This document shows positions 40,315 to 49,038 of a stretch of 64,000 nucleotides of DNA, piece by piece. Position numbers and translations under genes: made by a program. Source of the DNA: Actinomycetospora succinea (lineage in GTDB: Bacteria > Actinomycetota > Actinomycetes > Mycobacteriales > Pseudonocardiaceae); assembly GCF_004363095.1 (NCBI RefSeq), contig NZ_SNYO01000003.1:558001-622000 (forward strand), given 5' to 3'. Under the pieces are notes generated by a model. The model made no database searches. It saw nothing but the letters and a program-made list of their open reading frames with translations, and had not been told where the DNA came from. Numbering within the stretch: position 1 is the first letter of the stretch; every line of letters begins with the position of its first letter.

Positions 40315-41202
40315 TCAGCGGTCGCGCTCCCGCACGTCCTCGAGCAGGGCGCTCGCGGCGAGTCGGCCGAGCTCGTTCGCGGCCAAGGGGCTGTCGCCTG
40401 TCAGCAGCCGGCGATCCCGCAGCACGTGGCCGGCCATGTCCTCGTTGGTCACCACGACTCCCTCCTCCCGCAGACGGGCGGCCGCGAGCCAGGGCATCGG
40501 GCCCGGGATGTAGCCGATGTCGAGGTTGGCTCCGGTGTCGAGGGCGTCGGGGAACACGCACATCCGGTAGCCCTCGAACGGGGAGCGGTCGCGGTGGCGG
40601 CCGGCGGCGACGAGGGCGGCCGGCCCGTGGCACAGGGTGATGACGAAGCGGTCGAGGGCCAGGGCCCGGTCCAGGACGGCCCGGACGTCGTCGCTCTCGG
40701 CCAGGCCGACCATCGCACCGTGGCCGCCGGGGATGAACACCGCGAGGTAGTCGGAGTCCGGCCCGAGCCCCTGCTCGACGACGTCCGCGAGCTTCAGCGG
40801 GTCCCGGAACCGGGGGGCGAACGTGTCGTAGGCCTTGTGCACGGCGTCGTCGTCGGCGGGCATGGCCCAGTGCTCGAACTTCACCGGGTTGCCGGAGACG
40901 GTGGCGACGTCGATCCCGAACCCGGTCCGGTGCAGGTGCATCATCGGCAGCAGGGTCTCCACCGGGTGGTTGCCAGTGGAGAACAGGCGGCCGTTCTGCA
41001 TGGGCAGGTAGCGCTCGTCGACGCCGATCACGAGGACCTTCCAGCGCCCGCCGGTGTAGCCGTCCGGCTGGTCGACGCCGGTGAAGTCGGTGCGCGGGGG
41101 GACGTACTGGCCCAGCGAGTACGGCGAGGGGAAGAACGCGTCGCGCTCCGCCCGGTCCGGGGTCGGCTCGGTGGAGTCGTCGGCCGTGTCGTGAGGGGTC
41201 AT
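40315..41202 (-). CDS. hchA: Hsp31/HchA-type glyoxalase III/protein deglycase
   Basis: The 295-residue DJ-1/PfpI superfamily protein has the catalytic Cys-His pair at residues 191-192 in VITLCHGPAAL, an Asp about 28 residues later in VFPDALDTG, and the long N-terminal extension typical of HchA (PSPYSLGQYVPPRTDF, PMMHLHRTGFGIDVATVSGNPVKFE). HchA removes methylglyoxal and repairs or protects proteins under stress. ATG 41202 follows GAGGAG. It converges with the acyl-CoA dehydrogenase, 30 bp apart. Confidence 0.9.
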   Translation of the reverse strand: MTPHDTADDSTEPTPDRAERDAFFPSPYSLGQYVPPRTDFTGVDQPDGYTGGRWKVLVIGVDERYLPMQNGRLFSTGNHPVETLLPMMHLHRTGFGIDVATVSGNPVKFEHWAMPADDDAVHKAYDTFAPRFRDPLKLADVVEQGLGPDSDYLAVFIPGGHGAMVGLAESDDVRAVLDRALALDRFVITLCHGPAALVAAGRHRDRSPFEGYRMCVFPDALDTGANLDIGYIPGPMPWLAAARLREEGVVVTNEDMAGHVLRDRRLLTGDSPLAANELGRLAASALLEDVRERDR

Positions 41203-41295
41203 GGTGGGCTCCTCTCGTCGGTGTCGTGCCGGACCCGCGCGCGCCGACCGACGGCGTCGCACGACACGGTTGTCAGCGCATTGTCCGAGCGTCGC

Positions 41296-41550
41296 TCACG
41301 GTTCCGGGCGCCAGGCACCGCGCGGTCGCGGGATCGCGACGGGGTGGTGCCGGGCGATGCGGACGTCCGCGGTGTCCTCGCCCGCCTCGGCGAGGGCCCG
41401 CCGGTGCCGCTCGGCCTCGCGATGGGCCGCGCCCAGCGCGTAGGGCCCGTAGGCGTCGCGGAAGCGCCCGAGCGTGTCGACGACCACCACCAGGTACTCG
41501 GAGCGCCCGTCGGTGAAGCCGCTGTACATCGGATGTGCCTGTCCGTCCAT
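41296..41550 (-). CDS. Small hypothetical protein (84 residues)
   Basis: ATG 41550 follows GGGGGGAG and opens MDGQAHPMYSGFTDGRSEYL, with VVVVDTLGRFRDAYGPYALGA, then an Arg/Glu/Ala helix. It has no membrane segment. The longer frame to 41688 has poor upstream residues. Third-position GC is high, so it is probably real, but I do not recognise a family. Confidence 0.5.
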   Translation of the reverse strand: MDGQAHPMYSGFTDGRSEYLVVVVDTLGRFRDAYGPYALGAAHREAERHRRALAEAGEDTADVRIARHHPVAIPRPRGAWRPEP

Positions 41551-41855
41551 CCACTCCCCCCGGAGGTCGCACGGTGGCGTGGGCGACGCCCAGCAGGTGT
41601 CCACCGTGGTCCGCGCAGCCGACTCGGCCACACGGGTGACGCAGGACAGTGGATATACCCCGGCGAGGGGGTGAAGGGAACAGATCATCTCGCATGGATT
41701 GCGTTGAGGTGTCAGAGCTATCGCTGCGTGGCCACGTGAGCAGGCCCGATCGGAGGAACCTCGAGATCGGCCGGACGGACGACGACCCCGGTCGTGCCGC
41801 GTCGTCGACCCGGCCGACCGGGGCCGCGCGGTCCGTCAGGCCCCTCGGGGACCGC
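41551..41855. other. 305-bp gap without a supported gene
   Basis: Short frames here are shadows or lack ribosome binding sites. The part around 41640-41720 is less GC-rich (for example GTGGATATACCC at 41651) and may hold the promoter of the small minus-strand gene. Nothing else is seen. Confidence 0.5.
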
Positions 41856-42035
41856 TCAGACGGTCTCCTCGATCGGCGCGCCGTCGGCGGCCTTCTGGAC
41901 CGACTCGCAGCCCTTGCGTGCGGCGGCCCTGGTCTCGTAGGCCTCGCCGGACGCGACGATCTGGCCGTTGCTGGCCTTCAGCCGGAACCGGTACTTGCCG
42001 GCCTTGTCCTCGTACACCTCGAACTTGCCCGCCAT
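41856..42035 (-). CDS. YegP family (UPF0339) small protein
   Basis: The 59-residue protein has one UPF0339 domain: KFEVYEDKAGKYRFRLKASNGQIVASGEAY split at its middle, then TRAAARKGCESVQKAA. ATG 42035 is preceded by the strong GGAGGAGG. Such proteins are common in bacteria and their function is unknown. It is transcribed toward the upstream small gene on the same strand. Confidence 0.92.
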   Translation of the reverse strand: MAGKFEVYEDKAGKYRFRLKASNGQIVASGEAYETRAAARKGCESVQKAADGAPIEETV

Positions 42036-42194
42036 GCGGCCTCCTCCGCTCGATGCTGAACGTGCTGGGCGAGGGCGGACGCTAGTACGAAAGGACGCAG
42101 GTGCGGCGCATCCGGCGGGTGGGCGTGCCGGGGGCGGTCGATCGTTCGCCGGACGAGGGGCGTGGTGACGCGCGCCACGGGGAAGGTGGACGCC

Positions 42195-43391
42195 ATGACG
42201 GTCGACAGCGAGGGTCCGCTCACCGAGGCACTCGGCACCGACTTCTTCTCGGTGCGCCGCCGGTTCACCGAGGCGCAGTGGGACACGTTCATGGCCGTGC
42301 GGCGCTACGTCGACCGCGTCGTGAGCCCAGCCGCGCCCGCCGCGTGGGACGCCGCCGAGATGCCGTGGGAGGTCATCCGCGGCCTGCCCGACCTGGGCGT
42401 CGTCGGCGACGACATCGCCGGCTACGGCTGCCCGGGGCACGACCCGCTGACGTGCGGTCTCGTCGCCATGGAGCTCGCGCGCGGCGACGGCAGCCTCGCG
42501 ACGTTCCACGCCGTGCAGTCCGGGCTCGCCATGAAGTCGATCGCGATGCTCGGCTCCGAGGAGCAGAAGCAGGAGTTCCTGCCGGCGATGGCGCGCCTCG
42601 ACCTCGTCGGCGCCTTCGGCCTCACCGAACCGGAGCACGGGTCGGACTCCGTGTCGCTCGAGTCCACGGCGCGCCGCGACGGCGACGACTGGGTGCTCGA
42701 CGGCCGCAAGCGCTGGATCGGCAACGGCAGCATCGCCGGGCGCACCGTGGTCTGGGCCCGCGACACCGAGACCAACACGGTCCTCGGGTTCCTCGTCGAC
42801 ACGTCCTCGCCCGGCTACGAGGCCGAGGTCATCCCGCGCAAGGGCTCGATGCGCTCGGTCTGGCAGGCCGACCTCCGCCTCGACGGCGTGCGGGTGCCCG
42901 AGCGCGACCGGCTGCCCGGCGCCGAGAGCTTCAAGGACACCGGGCGGGTCCTGGCCACCACGCGCGGCACCTGCGCCTGGATGGCGCTCGGCCACGCGAC
43001 CGCCGGGTACGACGCCGCGCTGCGCTACGCCCTCGAGCGCCAGCAGTTCGGCAAGCCCCTGGCCGCGATGCAGATCGTCCAGGAGCGGCTGGTGCAGATG
43101 CTCGCCGAGCTCACCGGGATGCAGCTCTACTGCATGCAGATCGCCCAGCTCGCCGAGGACGACGACCTGGCGCCGACGATCGCCGGCCTCGCCAAGATGA
43201 ACAACACCCGCAAGGCCCGCTGGGTGCTCTCGCACGCCCGCGACCTGCTCGGCGGCAACGGGATCCTGCTCGACAACCACGTCGTGCGGCACATGGCCGA
43301 CATCGAGTCGATCCACACCTTCGAGGGCACCGAGACCATCCAGACGCTCATCGTGGGCCGCGAGATCACGGGCCACAGCGCCTTCACCTGA
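42195..43391 (+). CDS. Acyl-CoA dehydrogenase (glutaryl-CoA dehydrogenase-like)
   Basis: The 398-residue flavoenzyme has GAFGLTEPEHGSDSVSLEST, RKRWIGNGSIAGRTVVWARD, YALERQQFGKPLAAMQIVQ and catalytic Glu near residue 377 in SIHTFEGTETIQTLIVGRE. The RKRWIGN pattern and overall spacing resemble glutaryl-CoA dehydrogenases, though no decarboxylase-specific residue is proven. ATG 42195 with GGGGAAGGTGGA upstream is preferred to GTG 42162. Its stop TGA abuts the opposite-strand P450 stop directly (TGATCA), leaving no gap. Confidence 0.9.
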   Translation: MTVDSEGPLTEALGTDFFSVRRRFTEAQWDTFMAVRRYVDRVVSPAAPAAWDAAEMPWEVIRGLPDLGVVGDDIAGYGCPGHDPLTCGLVAMELARGDGSLATFHAVQSGLAMKSIAMLGSEEQKQEFLPAMARLDLVGAFGLTEPEHGSDSVSLESTARRDGDDWVLDGRKRWIGNGSIAGRTVVWARDTETNTVLGFLVDTSSPGYEAEVIPRKGSMRSVWQADLRLDGVRVPERDRLPGAESFKDTGRVLATTRGTCAWMALGHATAGYDAALRYALERQQFGKPLAAMQIVQERLVQMLAELTGMQLYCMQIAQLAEDDDLAPTIAGLAKMNNTRKARWVLSHARDLLGGNGILLDNHVVRHMADIESIHTFEGTETIQTLIVGREITGHSAFT

Positions 43392-44735
43392 TCATCGGAT
43401 TGCCGTCACCGCCGGCTCGAGGCGCACCGGCAGCGCGGCGTACCCGCGCAGGATGCGGGTGGGCCGCCGCGTCGACGGGCCGGCCGGGGCGAGGCGCGGG
43501 TGGCGCTCGAACAGGGCGCGCAGCGCGACCTCGCCCTCCATGCGCGCGAGCTGGGCACCGAGGCAGAAGTGCGCGCCGCTGGAGAACGCCAGGTGGTCCT
43601 TCGCGTTGGCGCGCCCGACGTCGAACGTGCCCGGGTCGGTGAAGACCTGCGGGTCGCGGTTGGCGCCCGCGAGCACCGTGACGACGAGGTCGCCCGCCGC
43701 CACGGCCTTGCCGGCGACCTCGGTGTCGACGCTCGCCCGGCGCGCGGTCCGCTCGACGGGCGGGTCGAAGCGCAGCATCTCGTCGATCGCGGTCGGCCAC
43801 AGCTCCGGCTCGGCGGCCAGGCGCTCGCGCTGCTCGGGGTGGGCGAAGAGCTGGCTGGTCCCGTTGCCGATGAGGTTCACGGTGGTCTCGAAGCCGGCGG
43901 CGAGCACCAGCAGCGCGGTGGAGACCAGCTCCTGCTCGGTGAGGCCGGCGCCGTCGTCGTCGACCTGGCCGACGATGCTCGAGAGCAGGTCGTCGCCGGG
44001 CTCGCGGCGCAGGCGGCGCAGGTGCTCGCGCATCCAGTCGTTGAGCGCGGCGAGGTTGCGCTCCATGGAGGCGTGCGCCCCGCGCGTGAGCCCCATGTCC
44101 AGCGAGGTGGCCGCGCCGTCGCCCCAGGCGAGGAACTGGTCGCGCATCGAGGTCGGCACGCCGAGCATCTCGCTGATCACGGTGACCGGCAGCAGGCTGG
44201 CGTAGCGCTCGACGAGGTCGACGGTGAGGTCGCCCCGCTGGCGCGCGGCCCGGTCCATCTCGTCGAGCAGGTCCTGGGCCACCTCGCCGGTCCGCTCGCG
44301 CAGGGCGGCCACGCGCTTCGCGGTGAAGGCGCGGCTGACGAGCTTGCGGTAGCGCGCGTGGTCGGGCGCGTCGACGGCGAGCATCGAGGGCGGCTCGATC
44401 GGGCCGGGGTTGCGCGGCGGACCGGCGAGCGCGAGGGCAGCCTTCGCCGGCGCCGGCACGACCTCGGTGGGATGGGTGACGCCGAAGTCGTCGCTGCGCA
44501 GCACCGCCGTCGCGACGTCGTGGTGCACGGTGAGCCTGGCGAAGGCGCCGGGGGCGAAGGGGTACGAGGCGCGCAGCGTCTCGTAGTGCGGGAACGGGTC
44601 GGCCTGCATCGCGGGGTCGAGCAGCAGGCGCGCGTCCGGGTTGCTGGCGCGCACCTGGCGGCGGATCGCCGCGCGCATCAGGCCGTGGGTGGCACCCCAG
44701 CGCAGGGTGGTGCCGACAGAGGAGAAGAGGGACAC
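43392..44735 (-). CDS. Cytochrome P450
   Basis: The 447-residue soluble monooxygenase has the I-helix AAGFETTVNLIG, K-helix EMLRFDPPVERTAR and heme-binding loop FSSGAHFCLGAQLAR with the axial Cys near residue 391. These are typical of bacterial class I P450s that need separate ferredoxin and reductase; neither is in this window. GTG 44735 starts MSLFSSVG. Two palindromes lie upstream. The lipid/steroid gene neighbourhood suggests such a substrate, as inference. Confidence 0.93.
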   Translation of the reverse strand: MSLFSSVGTTLRWGATHGLMRAAIRRQVRASNPDARLLLDPAMQADPFPHYETLRASYPFAPGAFARLTVHHDVATAVLRSDDFGVTHPTEVVPAPAKAALALAGPPRNPGPIEPPSMLAVDAPDHARYRKLVSRAFTAKRVAALRERTGEVAQDLLDEMDRAARQRGDLTVDLVERYASLLPVTVISEMLGVPTSMRDQFLAWGDGAATSLDMGLTRGAHASMERNLAALNDWMREHLRRLRREPGDDLLSSIVGQVDDDGAGLTEQELVSTALLVLAAGFETTVNLIGNGTSQLFAHPEQRERLAAEPELWPTAIDEMLRFDPPVERTARRASVDTEVAGKAVAAGDLVVTVLAGANRDPQVFTDPGTFDVGRANAKDHLAFSSGAHFCLGAQLARMEGEVALRALFERHPRLAPAGPSTRRPTRILRGYAALPVRLEPAVTAIR

Positions 44736-44756
44736 GGCGGCCTCCCGCGGTCGGTT

Positions 44757-44772
44757 GGTACGAGTCCGTACC
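44757..44772. promoter_or_regulatory. Operator-like inverted repeat upstream of the P450 gene
   Basis: GGTACG, spacer AGTC, CGTACC: perfect 6-bp arms, 21 bp upstream of the P450 start and 29 bp before the divergent gene at 44801. It is suited to a dimeric repressor. Confidence 0.55.
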
Positions 44773-44788
44773 GGCGGCTGGGCGAAAC

Positions 44789-44803
44789 CATACTCGGAGT
44801 ATG
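44789..44803. promoter_or_regulatory. Second operator-like palindrome overlapping the SRPBCC start
   Basis: CATACTC, a central G, GAGTATG: perfect 7-bp arms in a locally AT-richer spot. It overlaps the ATG at 44801, so bound protein could block that start, or the true start is the GTG at 44843. Confidence 0.5.
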
Positions 44804-45247
44804 TGTTCGTCGTCCAGGGCCGTCGCGGGTACGTCCACGACCGTGCAGACGACCCTCCGCGCCACCGGTCCGCTGCCCGCCGACGCGGCGTGGGAGCGCT
44901 ACGCCGACCTCGACCGCTGGACCCACTGGGCCCCGCAGATCTCCGGGGTCTCCGCCGAGCAGCGGCGGCTGCGCACCGGCCTGCGCGGCACGGTGCGCGC
45001 GGCCGGCGTCGTCCACGTGCCGTTCGAGGTCCTCGCGGTCGACGAGGCGGCCCGCACCTGGTCGTGGCGGGTGCGCCTCGGACCGATCCGCCTGCACCTC
45101 GAGCACGGCGTCGACGACCCGGCTCCGGACGACGCCCCGCGCGTCGGCGCCCGGACGTGGCTGCGCACCACCGGCCCCGCGCCCGTCGTCCTGCCCTACG
45201 CCCCGCTCGCGCTCATCGCGCTGCACTCGCTGCTCCTGGAGCGCTGA
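44801..45247 (+). CDS. SRPBCC family protein (polyketide cyclase/START-like)
   Basis: The 148-residue frame carries an SRPBCC ligand-binding fold: ADAAWERYADLDRWTHWAPQISG near the N-terminus, LRTGLRGTVRAAGVVHVPFEV, and an ending helix LALIALHSLLLER. Such helix-grip proteins bind hydrophobic ligands. The start is uncertain: ATG 44801 lies within a palindrome, while GTG 44843 (MQTTLRATG) begins at the domain edge. It is divergent from the P450 gene and 3 bp ahead of a phosphoesterase gene. Confidence 0.75.
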   Translation: MCSSSRAVAGTSTTVQTTLRATGPLPADAAWERYADLDRWTHWAPQISGVSAEQRRLRTGLRGTVRAAGVVHVPFEVLAVDEAARTWSWRVRLGPIRLHLEHGVDDPAPDDAPRVGARTWLRTTGPAPVVLPYAPLALIALHSLLLER

Positions 45248-45250
45248 GGC

Positions 45251-45787
45251 GTGCGCCTCCTGCTGACCGCGGACACCCACCTCACCCCGCGCTACCCGAA
45301 CCGCGGCCTGCCCGACGAGCTCTGGGCGGCCGTCGACACGGCCGACGTCGTGGTGCACGCCGGCGACTGGATGGCCCCCGAGCTGCTCGACGCATTCGAG
45401 GAGCGGGCGGCGCGTCTCGTCGCGTGCTGGGGCAACAACGACGGCGACGCCCTGCGCGCCCGCCTGCCCGAGACCGCCGTCGCCGACGTCGGCGGGCTGC
45501 GGCTGGCGGTCACGCACGAGACCGGCGCCGCGGACGGGCGCGAGCGGCGCGCCGACGTCCGTTTCGGGCCCGGCGGCGAGACCCCCGTCGACGTCCTCGT
45601 CTTCGGGCACAGCCACATCCCGTGGGACTCGACGACCCCCGGCGGTGTGCGGCTGCTCAACCCGGGGTCGCCCACCGAGCGCCGCCGCCAGCCGGCGTGC
45701 ACCTACATGACCGCGGAGGTCCGCGACGGTGCCCTGGCCGTCGTCCGCCGCCACGAGCTGGCACCGGCCGCGGCGCGCGGTCGCTGA
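45251..45787 (+). CDS. YfcE/MJ0936-type metallophosphoesterase
   Basis: The 178-residue enzyme shows the metal-ligand blocks in order: TADTHL (Asp, His), HAGDW, WGNNDGD, VTHE and FGHSHIP. These form a two-metal phosphodiesterase centre. The length and motif spacing fit the YfcE group of small phosphodiesterases acting on synthetic or cyclic phosphodiesters; the natural substrate is unknown. GTG 45251 follows the SRPBCC stop by 3 bp, so they are co-transcribed. Confidence 0.9.
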   Translation: MRLLLTADTHLTPRYPNRGLPDELWAAVDTADVVVHAGDWMAPELLDAFEERAARLVACWGNNDGDALRARLPETAVADVGGLRLAVTHETGAADGRERRADVRFGPGGETPVDVLVFGHSHIPWDSTTPGGVRLLNPGSPTERRRQPACTYMTAEVRDGALAVVRRHELAPAAARGR

Positions 45788-46128
45788 GGTACTACCGTCC
45801 GTCATCGTCCCCGGATAGGCGGATCCGGGTGTGGAGTCCGCCCGGCTTCGCCCGGTCGGGCGAATTTTCGGCGATGCTGCTGGTCGTCGACAACGGGATG
45901 GACCAACAACCGTCCCCCTCGGTGAGCACGGTGGGTGATGGCCTTACCGTTTCCGGGGCCGGTGGAACACCAGCGGCTCGGGACGACCGATGACCGGGCA
46001 GGAGGACGGCACGTCGGCGGTACCGCTCTCGCGCGGACCCGCGAGGGGCAGGACGACGACGGGAGGCTCGTGACGATCGCCGGTGCGGTGTGGTCGGTGC
46101 AGTCGCGAGGATCGAGACGAAACGGCCG
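45788..46128 (+). promoter_or_regulatory. Promoter/leader region of the cslA-glxA-GH6 locus
   Basis: This 341-bp gap has no supported gene; a 65-codon frame at 45935 overlaps the cslA start and lacks family traits. The stretch 45860-45960 is locally AT-richer (AATTTTCGGCGATG, CAACAACCG, CCTTACCGTTTCCGG), consistent with a promoter for the operon. Exact boxes are not assigned. Confidence 0.45.
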
Positions 46129-49038
46129 ATGACCCTTCTTGCCGAGCGACCCCCGGACGAGGTCGACGAGTCAGAACTCGTCGTCGGCCGTCGTATCCAG
46201 GAGTTCTCCCAGCTGGCCGGCCCGATCCGCGAGCCGGATCCCGCCGACGGCCCCTACCGCGTCGCCTACCGCGGCGTGGACGCGGTGCACGGCCGTGGCC
46301 GCGTCGCCCGGTCGCTGCTCGTCGCCGGCCTGAACTTCGCCTTCGAGGCCCTCTTCTTCCTCTGGCTCCTGCACCCCTCGCACCGGCCGCCGGTGATCGG
46401 GTCCGACTTCGCGATCTACGCCAACTGGGTCGTGATCGGGTCGATCGGGCTGATGGAGCTCCTGCGCCTGATCAACGTGCTGTCGCTGTCGCTGGCCTCG
46501 GTCATCGCGCGCGACCCCGTCCCCGTGCCGCCCGAACCGGACCGGCGCATCGCGTTCCTGACGACGATCGTGCCCAGCAAGGAACCGATCGACGTCGTGC
46601 GCGGGACGCTGCAGGCCGCGCTGCGCATCCAGTACGACGGCATCCTCGACGTCTGGATCCTCGACGAGGGTGACGACGACGACGTCAAGGCGATGTGCCG
46701 CGAGCTCGGCGTCAACCACTTCACCCGCAAGGGCATCGCGCAGTACAACCAGCGCAAGGGCGCCTTCAAGGCGAAGACCAAGCACGGCAACTACAACGCC
46801 TGGGTCGCCGAGCACGGCGCCTCCTACGAGGTCTTCCTCTCGGTCGACCCCGACCACGTGCCGCTGCCCAACTACGCCGAGCGCATCCTCGGGTACTTCC
46901 GCGACCCCGACGTCGCCTACGTCGTCGGCCCGCAGTGCTACGCGAACGACGAGACGTTCGTGACCCGTGCCGCGGAGTCCCAGCAGTTCCCGTTCCACTC
47001 GCTGATCCAGCGCGCGGCCAACCGCTACAACGCGGCGATGCTGGTCGGCACCAACAACGCCATCCGCATCAGCGCCCTGCAGGGCATCGGCGGCCTGTCC
47101 GACTCGATCACCGAGGACATGGCCACCGGGCTGAAGTTCCACACGCGCCGCAACCCGGCCTCGAAGCGCCGGTGGAAGTCGGTCTACACGCCCGACGTGC
47201 TCGCGGTCGGCGAGGGCCCGTCGTCCTGGGGCGACTTCTTCAGCCAGCAGATGCGCTGGTCGCGCGGCACGTTCGAGGTGCTGCTCAAGGAGATGCTGCT
47301 GCGGCTGCCGCGCCTGTCGCCGGGCCGCGCGCTGCACTACATCCTCATCACGACCTTCTACCCGTCGATGGCGATCGGGTGGGTCCTCGGGGCGGTCAAC
47401 GCCTGCCTCTTCCTGGCCCTGGGCGTCCAGGGCGTGGTCGTGCCGGTCCAGCTCTGGCTGGCGCTCTACGTCGACGCCACGGCGTTCCAGCTGTGGGTCT
47501 ACCTGCGCAACCGCCGCTACAACGTCAGCCCCTACGAGGCCGAGGGCTCCTCGGGCGTCAAGGGCATGCTGATGTCGATCTTCGCGGCACCGATCTTCGC
47601 CGCGTCCCTGATCGCCACGATCCTGCGCCTGCCCGCGAAGTTCGTCGTCACGCCCAAGGGCCTGTCCTCGAGCGCGGACCACATCCTGACGTTCCGGCGC
47701 CACCTCCAGTGGGCGGCGCTGCTCGCGGGCGCGATCGTGCTCGCGATCATCCAGGGCTACGCGACCCCGGCGGTGCTCCTGTGGCCCGCCGTCGCGCTCG
47801 CGGCCTGCCTCGCGCCACCGATCCTCTGTCTCGTCGAGCGCATCGTCGGCCGCCAGCCCGCCATCGAGTCGGCGCCGGTGCTCGCCGACGGACGGTCCGG
47901 GGTCACCACCGAGTCGCTCGAGCGCGCGGCCCTCGACGCCCTGCTCGCGGCGGGCAGCGCGACGCGGCGCTCCCAGCGCCCGGAGACGGCCGAGCCGGCG
48001 CCGGCGTACGCGGGGGCCGCCCTCGAGGGCGACCTGCCCGCGGGCTGGGTGCGGACCTCCTCGCTCGCGAACCGCCAGCGCGACGGCGCCGCCCCGTCGC
48101 CGGCGCCGCGCCGGCCCGACGAGCGTCCCGACGCCCGGCCCACCCCCGGCCGCCGGCGCGCCGAGGACGGACGTGGCATCGACCCGGCGCCGTCGCCGGT
48201 GCCGCGCGACCGGCGCCGCCCGGCCGCGCCCGCCGCGCCGGCCGCCGGCCAGCCGGGCCAGCAGCCCGCGCCCCGGCCGACCCCGCACCCGGGTCCGGCG
48301 CCCCAGCCCGGTCAGCAGCAGCCGGGTCAGCAGCAGCCGGGCCAGCAGCCGGCTCAGCCCGGTCAGCCGCAGCCCGGTCAGCCCGGCCAGCAGCGCCCCG
48401 CCGGGCGCCCGCCGATGCCGACGCCGGGGGCGGCCCCGCCGCCCGCCCCGCGCCCGACCCCGCCCGGGTCGCGCCCCCGCCCGACGCCCACGCCCCGCCC
48501 CGGGCCCAGCCCGTTCGCGGCGCCGGGTCAGCGGCCCGGCGAGCGTCCCGGCGACCGCCCGGCCGAGCGCCCCGCGGCCGCCGAGCAGGGCGGCCGGTAC
48601 GTGGCGCCCGCGGCCGAGCACCAGGGACCGGCGCGCCCCGGCGCCCCCCGGCCGGACGTGCGCGCGGACGGCCAGCCCGGTCGTCCCACCCCGCCCACGC
48701 CCAGCCCCACCCCCCGTCCGGACGAGACGCGGACCCGCGGTCCGCGGCCCGGTCCGCGGCGTGAGCGCCCGCCGATGCTGCTGTCGACCGCGGCCGAGCT
48801 CGAGGCGGACGGTGTCCAGCCGGTGATCCCGGTCTCGACTGGGTCTAGCATCAGTAACGAAACAGCAAAGAGACACGACGGACGAGACGGTGGACCCCGC
48901 ACGTCCGACGCTGTCTCGGTGAACGCCCCGACGGTCGCGGTACGCGTGGTGGCACTGGCCGCGGTGGCCGGGCCCGCCCAGCACTCCGGTGCCGGGATGC
49001 CGCCGGACATCGAAGGGCGACGAACGGAGGCGAGTTGA
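46129..49038 (+). CDS. cslA: CslA-type family-2 glycosyltransferase (cellulose-synthase-like)
   Basis: The 969-residue membrane synthase builds a beta-glycan. Two N-terminal helices (about 65-130) precede the GT2 domain with the conserved set: Asp in [20 protein letters not shown] (DxD type), [10 protein letters not shown] (TED), and QQMRWSRGT (QxxRW). About five helices follow to residue 580. The last about 390 residues are a Pro/Gln/Arg-rich low-complexity tail, much longer than I expect for Streptomyces CslA. ATG 46129 is preferred over GTG 46090. The stop overlaps glxA by 4 bp (TTGA). In Streptomyces CslA makes a tip-associated glucan. Confidence 0.88.
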   Translation: MTLLAERPPDEVDESELVVGRRIQEFSQLAGPIREPDPADGPYRVAYRGVDAVHGRGRVARSLLVAGLNFAFEALFFLWLLHPSHRPPVIGSDFAIYANWVVIGSIGLMELLRLINVLSLSLASVIARDPVPVPPEPDRRIAFLTTIVPSKEPIDVVRGTLQAALRIQYDGILDVWILDEGDDDDVKAMCRELGVNHFTRKGIAQYNQRKGAFKAKTKHGNYNAWVAEHGASYEVFLSVDPDHVPLPNYAERILGYFRDPDVAYVVGPQCYANDETFVTRAAESQQFPFHSLIQRAANRYNAAMLVGTNNAIRISALQGIGGLSDSITEDMATGLKFHTRRNPASKRRWKSVYTPDVLAVGEGPSSWGDFFSQQMRWSRGTFEVLLKEMLLRLPRLSPGRALHYILITTFYPSMAIGWVLGAVNACLFLALGVQGVVVPVQLWLALYVDATAFQLWVYLRNRRYNVSPYEAEGSSGVKGMLMSIFAAPIFAASLIATILRLPAKFVVTPKGLSSSADHILTFRRHLQWAALLAGAIVLAIIQGYATPAVLLWPAVALAACLAPPILCLVERIVGRQPAIESAPVLADGRSGVTTESLERAALDALLAAGSATRRSQRPETAEPAPAYAGAALEGDLPAGWVRTSSLANRQRDGAAPSPAPRRPDERPDARPTPGRRRAEDGRGIDPAPSPVPRDRRRPAAPAAPAAGQPGQQPAPRPTPHPGPAPQPGQQQPGQQQPGQQPAQPGQPQPGQPGQQRPAGRPPMPTPGAAPPPAPRPTPPGSRPRPTPTPRPGPSPFAAPGQRPGERPGDRPAERPAAAEQGGRYVAPAAEHQGPARPGAPRPDVRADGQPGRPTPPTPSPTPRPDETRTRGPRPGPRRERPPMLLSTAAELEADGVQPVIPVSTGSSISNETAKRHDGRDGGPRTSDAVSVNAPTVAVRVVALAAVAGPAQHSGAGMPPDIEGRRTEAS
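48305..48394 (+). repeat. Gln-Pro-Gly-Gln coding repeat in the CslA tail
   Basis: Imperfect 12-bp units like CAGCAGCCGGGT recur seven or so times, giving [14 protein letters not shown] sequence. It is a slippage-prone low-complexity stretch inside the cytoplasmic tail of CslA. Confidence 0.8.

Noticed and set aside
45935-46132. A 65-codon frame just before cslA
   Set aside because: No family traits, weak translation signals, and it overlaps the cslA start; the region is better read as a leader.
46171-48984. Minus-strand open frame of over 900 codons opposite cslA
   Set aside because: It is a shadow of the GT2 gene; the plus strand has the D, DxD, TED and QxxRW motifs.
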